A stretch of DNA of 64,000 nt from Kribbella sp. NBC_01245 (GCF_036226525.1 NZ_CP108487.1:6882001-6946000); one strand, 5' to 3'; positions 31,385-40,584 are shown, counted from the stretch's first letter. Notes: generated from the letters alone by a model not told the origin. Translations and numbers: made by a program.

Positions 31385-32407
31385 ATGACCTCGGAGCGGA
31401 TCTACGTCGGCAGTTACACGAGTCAAGCGGGCGGAGGTACCGGGATCGCTCTCGGGACCCTGGAAGGCGTCGAAGTCGTCGCGACCACGGCAGACCCGTC
31501 GTTCCTGACCAAGTCGGCGGACGGGCGGTTCCTCTACGCGACGAACGAGCTCGACGAGGGTCGCGTGAGTGCCTTCGCGATCGGGACCGACGGCGCGCTC
31601 GAATTCCTGAACGACCAGCCGACCGAGGGCGCGCATCCCTGCCACCTCGCGATCGACCCGTCCGGGCAATACCTGCTCTCCGCGAACTACAGCTCGGGGT
31701 CCGTCGCGGTTCACCCGATCCAGGCCGACGGCTCGCTCGGTACGGCTACGCAGACCCTGCAGCGCGAAGGCACCGGGCCGAACGCGGATCGGCAGGAAGG
31801 CCCGCACGCGCACCAGGTCGCGTTCGACCCGGCGGGGGAGTTCGCGTTCGACGTCGACCTCGGCAGCGACACGGTGTACGTCTCGCGGCTGACCGAGGAC
31901 GGTCGGCTCGAAGAGGTCAGCAGCTTGTCGGTCCACGCCGGGGCAGGCCCGCGCCATTTGGTGTTCCACCCGGGCGGCGCCGCGGCGTACGTCATCAACG
32001 AGCTCGACTCGACGCTCACGGTGTGCGCCTACACGCCCGGCAAGCTGGACGCCGTACAGGTGGTCTCGACTCGGCCCGAGGGCGCTAGTGGCGAGAGCTT
32101 CCCGGCGGAGGTGCTCATCTCGGCCGACGGGCGTTTCGTCTACGGGTCGAACCGTGGCGACGACACGATCGCGGTGTTCGCATTGTCGGATGACGGTCTG
32201 TCCGCCGAACTGGTTCAGACGATCAGCTCGGGTGGGGCCTGGCCACGGCACCTCGCCTTCGGCAAGGATGGGGCCAGCCTGTACGCGGCTAACGAGCGTG
32301 CCGACGTGGTGGCGCTCTTCACCGTCGACCAGGCCAGTGGCGTCCTTACCGCAACGGGGACGCCGCTGACCTGGCCGAAGCCTGTGTGCGTTCTACCGCT
32401 GCACTAG
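31385..32407 (+). CDS. Lactonase family protein (7-bladed propeller, Pgl-like)
   Basis: A 340-residue beta-propeller of the 6-phosphogluconolactonase (YbhE/Pgl) type. Repeated blade motifs are YVGSYTSQAGGGTGIAL, the ALEFLNDQPTEGAHPCHLAI region, the PHAHQVAFDPAGEFAF region, GAGPRHLVFHPGG and WPRHLAFGKDGASLYAANE. The His and Glu/Asp positions of the family active site are kept. It may hydrolyse a sugar lactone, though many members have no proven substrate. ATG 31385; it stands alone and converges on a small gene with a 15-bp overlap. Confidence 0.87.
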   Translation: MTSERIYVGSYTSQAGGGTGIALGTLEGVEVVATTADPSFLTKSADGRFLYATNELDEGRVSAFAIGTDGALEFLNDQPTEGAHPCHLAIDPSGQYLLSANYSSGSVAVHPIQADGSLGTATQTLQREGTGPNADRQEGPHAHQVAFDPAGEFAFDVDLGSDTVYVSRLTEDGRLEEVSSLSVHAGAGPRHLVFHPGGAAAYVINELDSTLTVCAYTPGKLDAVQVVSTRPEGASGESFPAEVLISADGRFVYGSNRGDDTIAVFALSDDGLSAELVQTISSGGAWPRHLAFGKDGASLYAANERADVVALFTVDQASGVLTATGTPLTWPKPVCVLPLH

Positions 32408-32701
32408 CTTCTCGAAGAAGAACTCGTGCTTCAGGAACGACGTGTCGTACTCGTGGCCGGGCTGCGGCGGTAGAAGCTGCGCAGCCTGGAAGAGGCGCCA
32501 CCCGTCCTTGAGAGCGTCTAGACCCGTCTCGTACGGCGGTACGTCGCTGTCGCCCGTAGTAGGAGTTGTAGCGCCAGTGCCGTCGTACGTCGACCAACCG
32601 ATCACCCGGGCGTCTAGCGCGGAAGAGGCCAGGTAGAGCACCAGCACCTGCTGACGGATCTGTACGCCCTGCTGGGTTTCAAGCGGTGCAGTGAGGCTCA
32701 T
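32393..32701 (-). CDS. Small conserved-looking protein downstream of phyH
   Basis: A 102-residue, soluble-looking protein with WSTYDGTGATTPTTG, YETGLDALKDGWRLFQAAQ and a C-terminal aromatic stretch (KHEFFFEKLVQR). The start overlaps the dioxygenase stop as ATGA, so the two are translated together. No motif is recognised; an accessory role to the dioxygenase is inferred from coupling only. Confidence 0.6.
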   Translation of the reverse strand: MSLTAPLETQQGVQIRQQVLVLYLASSALDARVIGWSTYDGTGATTPTTGDSDVPPYETGLDALKDGWRLFQAAQLLPPQPGHEYDTSFLKHEFFFEKLVQR

Positions 32702-33549
32702 GCCATCTCCTTGGCGGCGTGCGGGTTGAGGCTGCGCTGCGCGACGACGCGACGCGGCTGGTTCGTGACGCGCGTAACCCAGTACTCCGGGTCGAACGTG
32801 TCGTCGCCGGTCAGGGCCTGCCACAACTTCACGCGGTTGTAGAGCTCCAGACGGCCCGTGGCGTTCTCGTACCAGGGGAAGTACGTACCGAGCTCCTCGG
32901 CGACTGCTGGGTCGTACAGGTCGTCGGTGTTCCAGAGACGGACCTGACGCACAGTGGGGTTAAACCGGATCTTGAACATGTACCGGTCGATCCCGCTGTC
33001 GTTGCGCCGTCCGCCGTGCCAGATGCCGTGGTGGAGGAATACGACGGTTCCAGCCGGACAGGTCAGCCGTGTCTGGCCACGGAGGTTCTGATACCTCCCG
33101 GTGTCCGACTCGTTCGTACGCCGCAGGTGGCTGCCCGGAACGCTCAAGGTGCCACCCATCTCCAGAGTCACCTCTTGCGGGTAGTACATGAGCTGTACGT
33201 CGAAGGCGTCTTCCCGGACGTCGATGATCGCGTCGGCGTGCAGGTTCTGCGCCTCGCCCTCGTTGGCCTTACGAATGTGGACGGCGTGGTGGTCGACGGT
33301 CGGATCGGGCCCGACCAGGCTGTGGATGGCGCCGGCGACCTCCGGCAGCTGGACCAGCTTCTGCACGAATGAACCGTCGGGGAACGTCTGCGCCAACGGC
33401 GTGCCGTACGGGACCGCGGGAATGCCCTGGTCGAGCACCTCGATGGCCTGCGCGTTCATCTCGGCCGGTACGACAGCGTCCATCCGGAACGAGCCGTTCG
33501 CCACGAAATGCGCCATCTGCACGGAGGTGAGCAGGTGTTTGCGATGCAT
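32698..33549 (-). CDS. Phytanoyl-CoA dioxygenase (PhyH) family protein
   Basis: A 283-residue Fe(II)/2-oxoglutarate-dependent oxygenase. The facial triad is visible: His and Asp in NLHADAIIDV and the distal His in FLHHGIWHGGRRND, followed by an Arg for 2-oxoglutarate. GGTLSVPGSHLRR is the usual family turn. It hydroxylates an unknown small molecule. It is divergent from an AraC regulator, which probably controls it (gap 33550-33658). Confidence 0.87.
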   Translation of the reverse strand: MHRKHLLTSVQMAHFVANGSFRMDAVVPAEMNAQAIEVLDQGIPAVPYGTPLAQTFPDGSFVQKLVQLPEVAGAIHSLVGPDPTVDHHAVHIRKANEGEAQNLHADAIIDVREDAFDVQLMYYPQEVTLEMGGTLSVPGSHLRRTNESDTGRYQNLRGQTRLTCPAGTVVFLHHGIWHGGRRNDSGIDRYMFKIRFNPTVRQVRLWNTDDLYDPAVAEELGTYFPWYENATGRLELYNRVKLWQALTGDDTFDPEYWVTRVTNQPRRVVAQRSLNPHAAKEMA

Positions 33550-33658
33550 TGTGTCTCCTCTGAACCGGAGGACCGGAGTGGTTGTTACTCGACCAGTCTC
33601 ATCCGGATCAGCCTTCTTTCGCGTGGGTCTGACTCACCATCAGTGGTAGTTTTTCACC

Positions 33659-34444
33659 ATGGTCGAGCGAGTCGCCTTACACCTGGCGGAGCCGCCCGCG
33701 CTGGTCAACCCCGGCGTCGGCGTGCACGGCGTCTGGACTCAGCGCGACGTCTTCCGCCTGCCCGACCTCTGGCAGTTCCACGTGTACGGCTACCACGCGG
33801 ACCTGACGATCAACGGCCAGAGCTATCCGGTCCACCCGGGTTCGGTGAGCCTGGTGCCACCCGGCGTGCAGGTCGCGTTCGACTACCGCGGCCGCTCGGA
33901 ACACCTGTTCGCCCACTTCCGTACGTCGTCCGCGGGCGATCCGGTGATGGTGCCAGTCGTCCAAGATGCAGGGGTGGAGTCCACCGTCTTGTCCGACCTC
34001 CTGCGCCAGGCGATCCGTGCATCCCCGGGAGGCTCCCGCAGGGTCGTAGCCGAGGTCTGGGCGGCACTGTGGCGCGTGGCCCAATTACCCGAGCCGTCGT
34101 CGGATGGGTCGTCGCACGCCGCTGTAGCGACAGCTATCGCGCATATCGAGGCAAACCTCGCACGGCCGCTCGCCGTACCTGAGCTGGCCAGAGTCGCCGG
34201 GATCTCCCACAACCACCTCACCCGGCTATTCCGGGCAGAGACGGGTATGACCGTGGTGGCCTACGTACGCCGTCGCAGGATGACCCGGGCGCGGCATCTC
34301 CTCACGTCGTCCACGCTGTCCATACCGGCCGTAGCCGCGTCCGTCGGCATCAACGACCTACAGGCCTTCAACAAGGCTTGCCGCCGCGAACTCGGCGCAT
34401 CCCCTCGAGCCGTCCGCAACACGGTCGCTTTAGAAGACGTCTAA
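33659..34444 (+). CDS. AraC-family regulator
   Basis: A 261-residue activator. The N-terminal cupin-like ligand domain spans residues 1-110 (HADLTINGQSYPVHPGSVSL), and two HTH motifs lie at about 165-255 (LAVPELARVAGISHNHLTRL and IPAVAASVGINDLQAFNKAC). It is divergent from the phyH operon with a 109-bp shared promoter region, so phyH and its small partner are the likely targets. Confidence 0.9.
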   Translation: MVERVALHLAEPPALVNPGVGVHGVWTQRDVFRLPDLWQFHVYGYHADLTINGQSYPVHPGSVSLVPPGVQVAFDYRGRSEHLFAHFRTSSAGDPVMVPVVQDAGVESTVLSDLLRQAIRASPGGSRRVVAEVWAALWRVAQLPEPSSDGSSHAAVATAIAHIEANLARPLAVPELARVAGISHNHLTRLFRAETGMTVVAYVRRRRMTRARHLLTSSTLSIPAVAASVGINDLQAFNKACRRELGASPRAVRNTVALEDV

Positions 34445-34454
34445 CCTCCAGGAC

Positions 34455-34779
34455 ATGTACGAGCTTGTACCGACCGCCGCTGCACCCCAGTTCGACGAGG
34501 AAGCGGCCGTACGTACCGATCGCCTGGGCGGCTACGGTTGCCGATCTCCCCGGGGGATACACAGACGCACTTGCGCGGGCTGTTGGCGAGCATGAGGCAG
34601 GCGTAGTGCCCGACACCTTCGTACTGATGGCCGCCGCTGTCCGGAACGACGAGCAGGGCCAGGGGCACGCCGGACGCGTCATCACCGCCGTACGCGAGTA
34701 CGCGGCGGCCCGCGGGCCAGAGGTGGACGCCGGCTGGGGGATCTATCGAGAGCCGAATGTCTGGCTTCGCCACGCCTAG
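34455..34779 (+). pseudogene. Decayed GNAT acetyltransferase
   Basis: Starts as MYELVPTAAAPQFDEEAAVR in one frame, which stops early. The acetyl-CoA motif (VRNDEQGQGHAGRVITAVRE) appears in another frame about 60 codons on. The second frame is open but lacks a usable start of its own. A frameshifted, shortened GNAT-type gene is the best reading. It converges on a hypothetical gene at 34776. Confidence 0.5.
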
Positions 34780-35354
34780 TCCGGACGCCGCCCCTCCGGA
34801 GTGAAGGTGAAGCGATCGACGCCTTCGCGGACGGCCAGTAGCACCGGCTCGGGATCACCGCCGCGGAAGTGGAACGCGACCATCGACTCGGCGCCCACGT
34901 ACGCGAACGTCTTGCCATAGCGAAACTGGGTCGGCCCGAACGTCACCGAAGGCCGCCCGAATTCCTGGTGGAACTCGGTCCAGCTCCGATCCTCGTCACA
35001 CCACGCGACGGCCCGGTCCCGCAGATCGCCGTACTCGCTGTCGGACAGTCTGCGACGGGTCTTCAGCCAGCCGAGGGCGCGCGCGAATTCGCCGTACACC
35101 GAGGCCGTCGCATCAAGCCCGCAACCGGGCAACACCTTCGCCATCGCACCGGCGACACCGTCGGGAGCGCCGGCCGGGAACCGCTTGCGCTGCGCGGCCC
35201 ACTCCGCCTCGCGCTCCTCGAGGGCGGCCAGGTGGTTGAACAGGAACCAGAAGGCCGTCTCGCCGCCGAACGCGCCCGTACGGTGCAAGGCCTTGCCGAG
35301 CTGGCCGACCAGGTAATCCCGCATTTCCTCAGCCGACCGCAAGCCCGCTCCCAT
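34776..35354 (-). CDS. Uncharacterised protein
   Basis: A 192-residue soluble protein. The first half is helical (MRDYLVGQLGKALHRTGAF, WFLFNHLAALEEREAEW); the second half has SWTEFHQEFGRPSVTFGPTQ and a C-terminal beta-rich part. No known motif is recognised. A downstream ATG at 35321 is a possible alternative start. It lies between the GNAT remnant and the YajQ gene on the same strand, but 54 bp from the latter. Confidence 0.65.
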   Translation of the reverse strand: MGAGLRSAEEMRDYLVGQLGKALHRTGAFGGETAFWFLFNHLAALEEREAEWAAQRKRFPAGAPDGVAGAMAKVLPGCGLDATASVYGEFARALGWLKTRRRLSDSEYGDLRDRAVAWCDEDRSWTEFHQEFGRPSVTFGPTQFRYGKTFAYVGAESMVAFHFRGGDPEPVLLAVREGVDRFTFTPEGRRPD

Positions 35355-35407
35355 CCACTGTGGCGGGGACGTCGTACGGCGGGCGGGCCGTACGACATCC
35401 CGGGTGA

Positions 35408-35899
35408 TCAGCGGTAGTTCACGAACTGCACGGCGAAGTCGTAGTCCTGGCCCTTGATCAGCGCCTGGACCTCCTGCAGGTCGTCCCGGCTCTTGCTGGA
35501 CACGCGCAGCTCCTCGCCCTGGATCTGCGCCTTGACGCCCTTAGGGCCCTCGTCGCGGATCAGCTTGGAGATCTTCTTCGCGTTCTCCTGGGTGATGCCC
35601 GCGCTGATCGTGACGTTGATCTTGTAGATCTTGCCGGACAGCTTCGGGTCTTCGGACTCCACGCCCTTGAGGGAGATCTGGCGCTTGACCAGCTTGTCCT
35701 TCAACACATCCAGGACGGCGTTCGCCCGCTCCTCGGTGTTGGCCTGGATGTCGATCGCGTCACCCGACCACTTGATGCCGGCGTCGACGTTCTTGAAGTC
35801 GAACCGCTGGCTGATCTCCTTCGCCGCCTGGTTCACGGCGTTGTCCACCTCCTGGTGGTCAACCTTGTTCACGATGTCGAAGGAGGACTCCGAGGCCAT
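35408..35899 (-). CDS. YajQ-family nucleotide-binding protein
   Basis: A 163-residue protein with two ferredoxin-like folds. The whole length matches the family: SFDIVNKVDHQEVDNAVNQA at the start, the RFDFKNVDAGIKWSGD strand, SAGITQENAKKISKLIRDEG and LQEVQALIKGQDYDFAVQFV at the end. YajQ proteins bind RNA and, in some bacteria, cyclic di-GMP. ATG 35899 has AGGAAG upstream. It is divergent from tRNA-Tyr. Confidence 0.95.
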   Translation of the reverse strand: MASESSFDIVNKVDHQEVDNAVNQAAKEISQRFDFKNVDAGIKWSGDAIDIQANTEERANAVLDVLKDKLVKRQISLKGVESEDPKLSGKIYKINVTISAGITQENAKKISKLIRDEGPKGVKAQIQGEELRVSSKSRDDLQEVQALIKGQDYDFAVQFVNYR

Positions 35900-35980
35900 G
35901 GGCACTTCCTTTCGATTTGCTGTCGGGGGTGCTCTCTGTTGTATTGTCTCTCCCGCTGGTCCTAGTGCCAGCAGCACCCT

Positions 35981-36063
<83 letters not shown>

Positions 36064-36071
36064 CAGGAGCT

Positions 36072-36115
36072 AAAACCGCCCCTGACCTGCGGAAACGCAG
36101 GCCAGGGGCGGTTTT
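36072..36115 (+). terminator. Terminator of tRNA-Tyr
   Basis: A near-perfect stem, AAAACCGCCCCTG-C-CTGCG paired with CGCAG-CAGGGGCGGTTTT, with a GAAA loop and terminal T-run. Confidence 0.9.
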
Positions 36116-36629
36116 GCATGTCCGGCCTGCGCAGGTGCAATACGAGGTTCATGAGGACCAGGTCCGGGTCCGGGGTGGGGGTTGTCTCGGTATGTGCCGG
36201 GATAGTCGCGCCCACTGCGTTCTGGCGTTCGGACCAGCCGAGGCCCGGCTCCGTCAGCACACGTGCGGGTGGAGGCCACTCGGGAGGCGCGGACATCTGT
36301 GTCCAGGTCCCATCGGCAGGGTTTCGCCTGTACGGGACGACTAGGGCGTCGGCGATCTCCAGGCCGTCCGCCTCGACCTAGGACACTGACGTGAGGACGG
36401 CATCCTCATCTCCGCGATTCTGCACGCTGTTGGCGGTGTACATGATGTCGGAGCTCCGGACGCCCGGCGTGCACAGATGACTCACCTCGTCTTCACTGCC
36501 GACGCTCACCGGACCGTTCGACGCTCTATTCCCTCCCAGACCGCCGCTGCAGGCTGTGGTGACGAGCAGCATCGTGCACGTCACCGCGCCCATGATCCAG
36601 TGACGAGATCTTTCGTGAAACACGCCCAT
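36116..36629 (-). pseudogene. Lipoprotein gene broken by an in-frame stop
   Basis: Starts at ATG 36629 with a lipoprotein signal (MGAVTCTMLLVTTAC) and runs 83 codons to a TAG at 36378-36380. The same frame continues directly after the stop with sensible protein (EADGLEIADALVVPYR, then DLVLMNLVLHLRRPD) until it meets the tRNA-Tyr terminator. The layout resembles the membrane protein at 37547-38062. One point mutation and loss of the 3' end would explain it. Confidence 0.55.
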
Positions 36630-36686
36630 CAGACTGGCCTTTCGCGTCGCAACGTCCGAGTGGGCAACATGCGTGGCGACATCAAC

Positions 36687-37514
36687 CTAGTCGGACGAGG
36701 TCACCGTGGTCAGCCAGGTGCGGAGGGTGTCGGTTAGGGGGATGGGGGCGTCGTGGTGGATTAGGTGGCCGGCGTTGGGGATTAGGTCGAGGGTGGCGTT
36801 GGGGATTAGGGAGGCGAGCTTGGTGCCGATGGACGGGGGGATCCAGGTGTCGTCGGTGCCCCAGAGGATGTGTACGGGGAGGTCGAGTTGGGGGAGGAGT
36901 TTCTCGTTTTCTTCGAGGAAACGCGTGTCGAAGTGGGCGATTTGGCGGTAGAAGGCTGGCTGGCCGACGTCGCCGGTCCACGGTTCGACTAGGGCGTTCA
37001 GGTCGTCGTCGCGGAGGCCTCGGTGGCTGGCGCCTTGGATGTACGTGCGGACGATGGCCTCGTGGATGTACGCCGGTAGTTCGCCGAGGAGGTCCGGGTT
37101 GTCGTGGACGAAGCGGAAGAACGGCGAGCCGCTTGGCGGGATGGCCACCACGTCGACGAGCATCAGCGACGCGTACGGGACGCCGCCGACCAGGTGGGCC
37201 CGCAGAGAGACGGTGCCGCCGAAGTCGTGGGCGATGACGTGCGGCCGGTCCAACTCCCAGTGCTGCAGTAGAGCCGCGAACGTCTCGGCCTGCGTCCCGA
37301 AATCGACCGCGTGCGAGGCATGCTTCGACGAGACGCCGTACCCCGGCATGTCCCACAGATAGACGGTGAAGTCGCGGCTCAACGTCTCCGCGAACGGTTG
37401 CCAAAGTCGCGAGGAGAACGGCGTACCGTGGCACATCACCACCGCCGGCCCTGATCCAGCGCGAGTCCACGCGACCTGACGCCCCTGCCAGTCAAAACGC
37501 TCGGTGAGGTCCAT
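36687..37514 (-). CDS. Alpha/beta hydrolase (epoxide hydrolase/dehalogenase type)
   Basis: A 275-residue hydrolase. Oxyanion region HGTPFSSRLW, nucleophile elbow AHDFGG with Asp97 in place of Ser, acid near WGTDDTWIP and catalytic His in NAGHLIHHD. An Asp nucleophile points to epoxide hydrolase or haloalkane dehalogenase chemistry, not an esterase. It stands alone; substrate unknown. Confidence 0.87.
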   Translation of the reverse strand: MDLTERFDWQGRQVAWTRAGSGPAVVMCHGTPFSSRLWQPFAETLSRDFTVYLWDMPGYGVSSKHASHAVDFGTQAETFAALLQHWELDRPHVIAHDFGGTVSLRAHLVGGVPYASLMLVDVVAIPPSGSPFFRFVHDNPDLLGELPAYIHEAIVRTYIQGASHRGLRDDDLNALVEPWTGDVGQPAFYRQIAHFDTRFLEENEKLLPQLDLPVHILWGTDDTWIPPSIGTKLASLIPNATLDLIPNAGHLIHHDAPIPLTDTLRTWLTTVTSSD

Positions 37515-37546
37515 GCCGATCCACCGTACCGAGAGCTCAAGTGCCT

Positions 37547-38062
37547 TCAGTGAAGTTCCACGTCAGTGTTGAGCGTCTGCGTGTGGACTCGGCCGTACTG
37601 GCGATACGTGACCTTCACGGCGGCAACGGTGAGCGGGCGTTGGTCGCTCGTGACGCGGAGGTGGATGAGGATCTGGTCAGACAACGCCTGCTCCGGCACG
37701 AGTTGGCGGCCGCTGACCTCGCCGACCAGGTGCGGTCGCGGATCCCAGTCCCGCGCGAACTTGCCCTTGGAGGTACGAGTCGCGGAGTGGAAGTCGTAGA
37801 CCTTGGCGTCGACGAATTCGAGGCCAGGACTCGGCGACTCCGGCACGACGGCCAGGAGCGTGATGATCTGGCGACTGTTGTTCTGGACCGTTTTCACGGG
37901 GAAGTAGACATCGTCGCCAGTCTCGACCCCGAACATCGATAGCGAATTGGCCCCTTCGGCCTCCAACGCGTCGCCGCCGCGAAAGCCGAGCCACAGCCCG
38001 ATGGACACCAAGACCGAGATGGTCACCCCAATGACCGCGGCGACCTTGTCCGTACGTCGCAT
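37547..38062 (-). CDS. Single-pass membrane protein
   Basis: A 171-residue protein with one N-terminal helix (VAAVIGVTISVLVSIGLWLG, about residues 8-27) and an extracellular-looking beta-rich domain (YFPVKTVQNNSRQIITLLAV, VAAVKVTYRQYGRVHTQTL). The layout resembles the decayed lipoprotein at 36116-36629 (short N-terminal anchor, then a beta domain ending in an R-x-P segment). Function unknown. Confidence 0.7.
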   Translation of the reverse strand: MRRTDKVAAVIGVTISVLVSIGLWLGFRGGDALEAEGANSLSMFGVETGDDVYFPVKTVQNNSRQIITLLAVVPESPSPGLEFVDAKVYDFHSATRTSKGKFARDWDPRPHLVGEVSGRQLVPEQALSDQILIHLRVTSDQRPLTVAAVKVTYRQYGRVHTQTLNTDVELH

Positions 38063-38165
38063 TTCTCCCCCTCCGAATGCGGCCAGTCACCGCATCATCC
38101 CGAAAGTGGAGCACGAGTCTCAGTAGAGGTCAGAGACTGTCCTCTTCTGGCGGGATGCTCTTGCT

Positions 38166-38585
38166 ATGACTGAAAACGCGACCACCATTAGTAACTACTT
38201 TGGCTACCGCGATGCGTCTGCCGCCATTGATTGGCTGGGGCGGGCGTTTGGGTTTGAGACGACGATGCGATTCGACGTCGAGGATGGGTCGGTCGGGCAT
38301 AGCGAGTTGCGGCTCGGCGATGCGGCGATCGTTGTGTTCACCGATCAGGAGGGGTACGAGCGGCCGCCGCGGAAGGGGGAGACGTACGGATTCGGGACTT
38401 ACCTCACGCTTCCCGACGAGGCGCAGGTCGACAAGATCCATGCGCAGGCGGTCGACGCGGGCGCCACCACTGTGTGGAAGCCCGAGCTGACCGAGTGGGG
38501 GAACTACCGCTGCCGGGTGCTCGACCTCGAGGGATTCGAGTGGACCTTCGGTACGCATCGGCCCGGGCAACCCGCCGAGTGGTGA
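38166..38585 (+). CDS. VOC-family (PhnB-like glyoxalase fold) protein
   Basis: A 139-residue protein, YFGYRDASAAIDWLGRAFGF at the start and a second module ending CRVLDLEGFEWTFGTHRPG. The pattern matches PhnB/YdhR-like glyoxalase-fold proteins; catalytic metal ligands are partly kept (HSELRLGD, and Glu in GFEWTFG). Substrate unknown. Next gene is 113 bp downstream on the same strand. Confidence 0.82.
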   Translation: MTENATTISNYFGYRDASAAIDWLGRAFGFETTMRFDVEDGSVGHSELRLGDAAIVVFTDQEGYERPPRKGETYGFGTYLTLPDEAQVDKIHAQAVDAGATTVWKPELTEWGNYRCRVLDLEGFEWTFGTHRPGQPAEW

Positions 38586-38698
38586 CAATCTGTAACAGCT
38601 GTGCCGCCCTGACGATGTAGCGGGCACGGTGGTCGTGCCGGTGGGGGCCCACGAGGGGATACCGGCGACCTGGCCATCGAAGTCTCCAGGGGGAGTGC

Positions 38699-39691
38699 AT
38701 GCGTTTCAGAAGTACGGCGATAGGCCTGACCGTGCTCGCGTCGGCCGCCACGGGCATCACGGCGGCCGCCGAGCCAGCAATCACCAGCACAACCGCGGCG
38801 ACCAAGGTCGTCACGATGACGGTCCGGTGGGGAGTGAACGGCGACGTTCCGGTCGCGCGGAACTACGTCGGCGACAGTCGCGTCGATATCGCGGTCTGGC
38901 GCCCGTCCACTGGGGTCTGGCACATCCGCGGCCTTGGCTCGATCAACTGGGGCGTCCGCGGGGACATCCCGGTCCCGGCGGACTACAACGGCGACGGCCG
39001 GGCCGAGCTCGCGGTCTTCCGGCCCTCCACGGGCACCTGGTACATCCGTGGCGTCGGCGCGATCAAGTGGGGCATCAACGGCGACGTGCCGGTGCCGGCC
39101 AACTACGTCAGCAACGCGCGTGCCGAGCTGGCGGTATTCCGGCCGGCGACGGGCAAGTGGTGGATCCGTGGCGGTACGTCGGTCGCGTGGGGTCAGCGCG
39201 GCGACGTACCGGTGCCGTCGCATTACTTCGGCGACAGCCATGCCGACGTGGCCGTCTTCCGTCCGGCGAACGGCCGGTGGTACCTCCGCGGTGCCGGCAT
39301 CATCTCGTGGGGCACCAGCGGCGACGTACCTTCGCCGGCCAACTTCGGCGGCGACAGCCGTTCGGAACTGGTCGTGTTCCGCCCGTCCACCGGCACTTGG
39401 TACATGCGGACCATCGGGTGGGTCCGTTGGGGCGCGACCTGGGACAAGCCGCAGCCGGGCAACTATGGCGGCGACGCGCGTGCCGATCAAGCGGTCTTCC
39501 GTCCGTCCAACGGTACCTGGTACGTGCGGATGCTGGCGCCTAACTGCGATCCGTCGTACCCGGGCCGCTGCATCCCGCCGCCTCCGCCGGATCTGGACTG
39601 CGGAGATATCACTGCAAGGAACTTCACTGTGGTGGGGACGGACCCGCACGGGTTCGACGCCGACAACGACGGTATCGGCTGCGAGAGCTGA
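38699..39691 (+). CDS. Secreted WG-repeat protein with C-terminal Excalibur domain
   Basis: A 330-residue exported protein. Signal peptide at residues 1-24. About six and a half tandem repeats of roughly 36 residues follow, with the pattern WG-x3-GD-x-PVPANY-x-GD-x-RAELAVFRPSTGTWYIRG; these look like FG-GAP/VCBS-type propeller blades, each with an Asp-rich calcium-like turn (NGDGRAE). The C-terminus (DLDCGDI, then FDADNDGIGCES) is an Excalibur calcium-binding domain with two Cys. A cell-surface binding role is likely. ATG 38699 follows GGGGGAG. Confidence 0.85.
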   Translation: MRFRSTAIGLTVLASAATGITAAAEPAITSTTAATKVVTMTVRWGVNGDVPVARNYVGDSRVDIAVWRPSTGVWHIRGLGSINWGVRGDIPVPADYNGDGRAELAVFRPSTGTWYIRGVGAIKWGINGDVPVPANYVSNARAELAVFRPATGKWWIRGGTSVAWGQRGDVPVPSHYFGDSHADVAVFRPANGRWYLRGAGIISWGTSGDVPSPANFGGDSRSELVVFRPSTGTWYMRTIGWVRWGATWDKPQPGNYGGDARADQAVFRPSNGTWYVRMLAPNCDPSYPGRCIPPPPPDLDCGDITARNFTVVGTDPHGFDADNDGIGCES

Positions 39692-39708
39692 AACCCTAGC
39701 AAAATAAG

Positions 39709-39745
39709 CAAAAACCGGCCCTTACGCGCTGAGGGCCGGTTTTTG
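39709..39745 (+). terminator. Terminator after the WG-repeat protein
   Basis: Stem CAAAAACCGGCCCTTA / TGAGGGCCGGTTTTTG with a 5-nt loop and T-run on the + strand. It is symmetric enough to work in both directions. Confidence 0.9.
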
Positions 39746-39771
39746 TCGGTGGGCCTGTCTAGCATCAAATC

Positions 39772-40584
39772 ATGACGCTGGACTATCGAACGCCCGGGCC
39801 GTTCACCACCTTCGACCCCGGCCAGATCCCTTTGACACAAGGCCTTCCCGACGATCCGGTCGGGATCTGCCAGGCTGTGCAGAGCCTGGTCATCCAGCCG
39901 TACGACGCGACGCCCGCCGGGGTGCCCGATGACCGGATAGACGAGCGGAACCTGCGTCCGGTCAACGCGATCGTCGACGCGCTGACCGCCATCGATCCGA
40001 CACCGCTGACCATTCCGCGGCCCAAGGAGAAACGGGTGGTCGGCTGCTGCCGGCACTTCGTCACCCTCGCGACGGCCCTGATGCGCGAGCGAGGTATTCC
40101 GGCACGCGCCAGGGCCGGCTTCGGGACGTACTTCAACCCCGAGAAGAACTTCGACCACTGGATCGTCGAGTACGACGACGGCGAGCGGTGGGTGCGGATC
40201 GACGCGGAGCACCTCGGTCACGGGTATGTGGCGGAGCCGGCCGATCTCGCGCCGGGCGAGTTCCTTACCGGGGGTGAGGCCTGGGCGTTGTACCGCGAGG
40301 GCAAGGCCGACGGGATGACCTTCGGCGTAGTCGGTACGGACCACGCCTGGGGTCCGGGTGAGATCCGCGGCAACGTCATCCGCGATCTCGCCGCGTTGAA
40401 CAAGTGGGAGCCGCTGAACTGGGACGAGTGGGGCCGGATCACCGACTCGTACGAAGGCAAGACCGGTGCCGACTACGACGACCTGATCGACCGCATCGCC
40501 GCCGCCTGCGCCCGAGACGAGCCGTCCGAACTAGAGGAGGTGTACGCCGCTGAAGAGCTGACCTTGCCCGACTCTTTCCGCTGA
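39772..40584 (+). CDS. Transglutaminase-like cysteine protease-fold protein
   Basis: A 270-residue cytosolic protein. The transglutaminase-core triad is visible: Cys in VVGCCRHFVTLATALM, His in NFDHWIVEYDDG and Asp in WVRIDAEH. Members act as peptidases or amidases on unknown substrates. The gene is followed by 95 bp without features, then a convergent rRNA/tRNA methyltransferase. Confidence 0.82.
   Translation: MTLDYRTPGPFTTFDPGQIPLTQGLPDDPVGICQAVQSLVIQPYDATPAGVPDDRIDERNLRPVNAIVDALTAIDPTPLTIPRPKEKRVVGCCRHFVTLATALMRERGIPARARAGFGTYFNPEKNFDHWIVEYDDGERWVRIDAEHLGHGYVAEPADLAPGEFLTGGEAWALYREGKADGMTFGVVGTDHAWGPGEIRGNVIRDLAALNKWEPLNWDEWGRITDSYEGKTGADYDDLIDRIAAACARDEPSELEEVYAAEELTLPDSFR

Noticed and set aside
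30458..32251. 597-codon - strand frame extending upstream of the N-acetyltransferase
   Set aside because: The first 320 codons are antisense to the lactonase gene; the enzyme's homology starts at ATG 31294.
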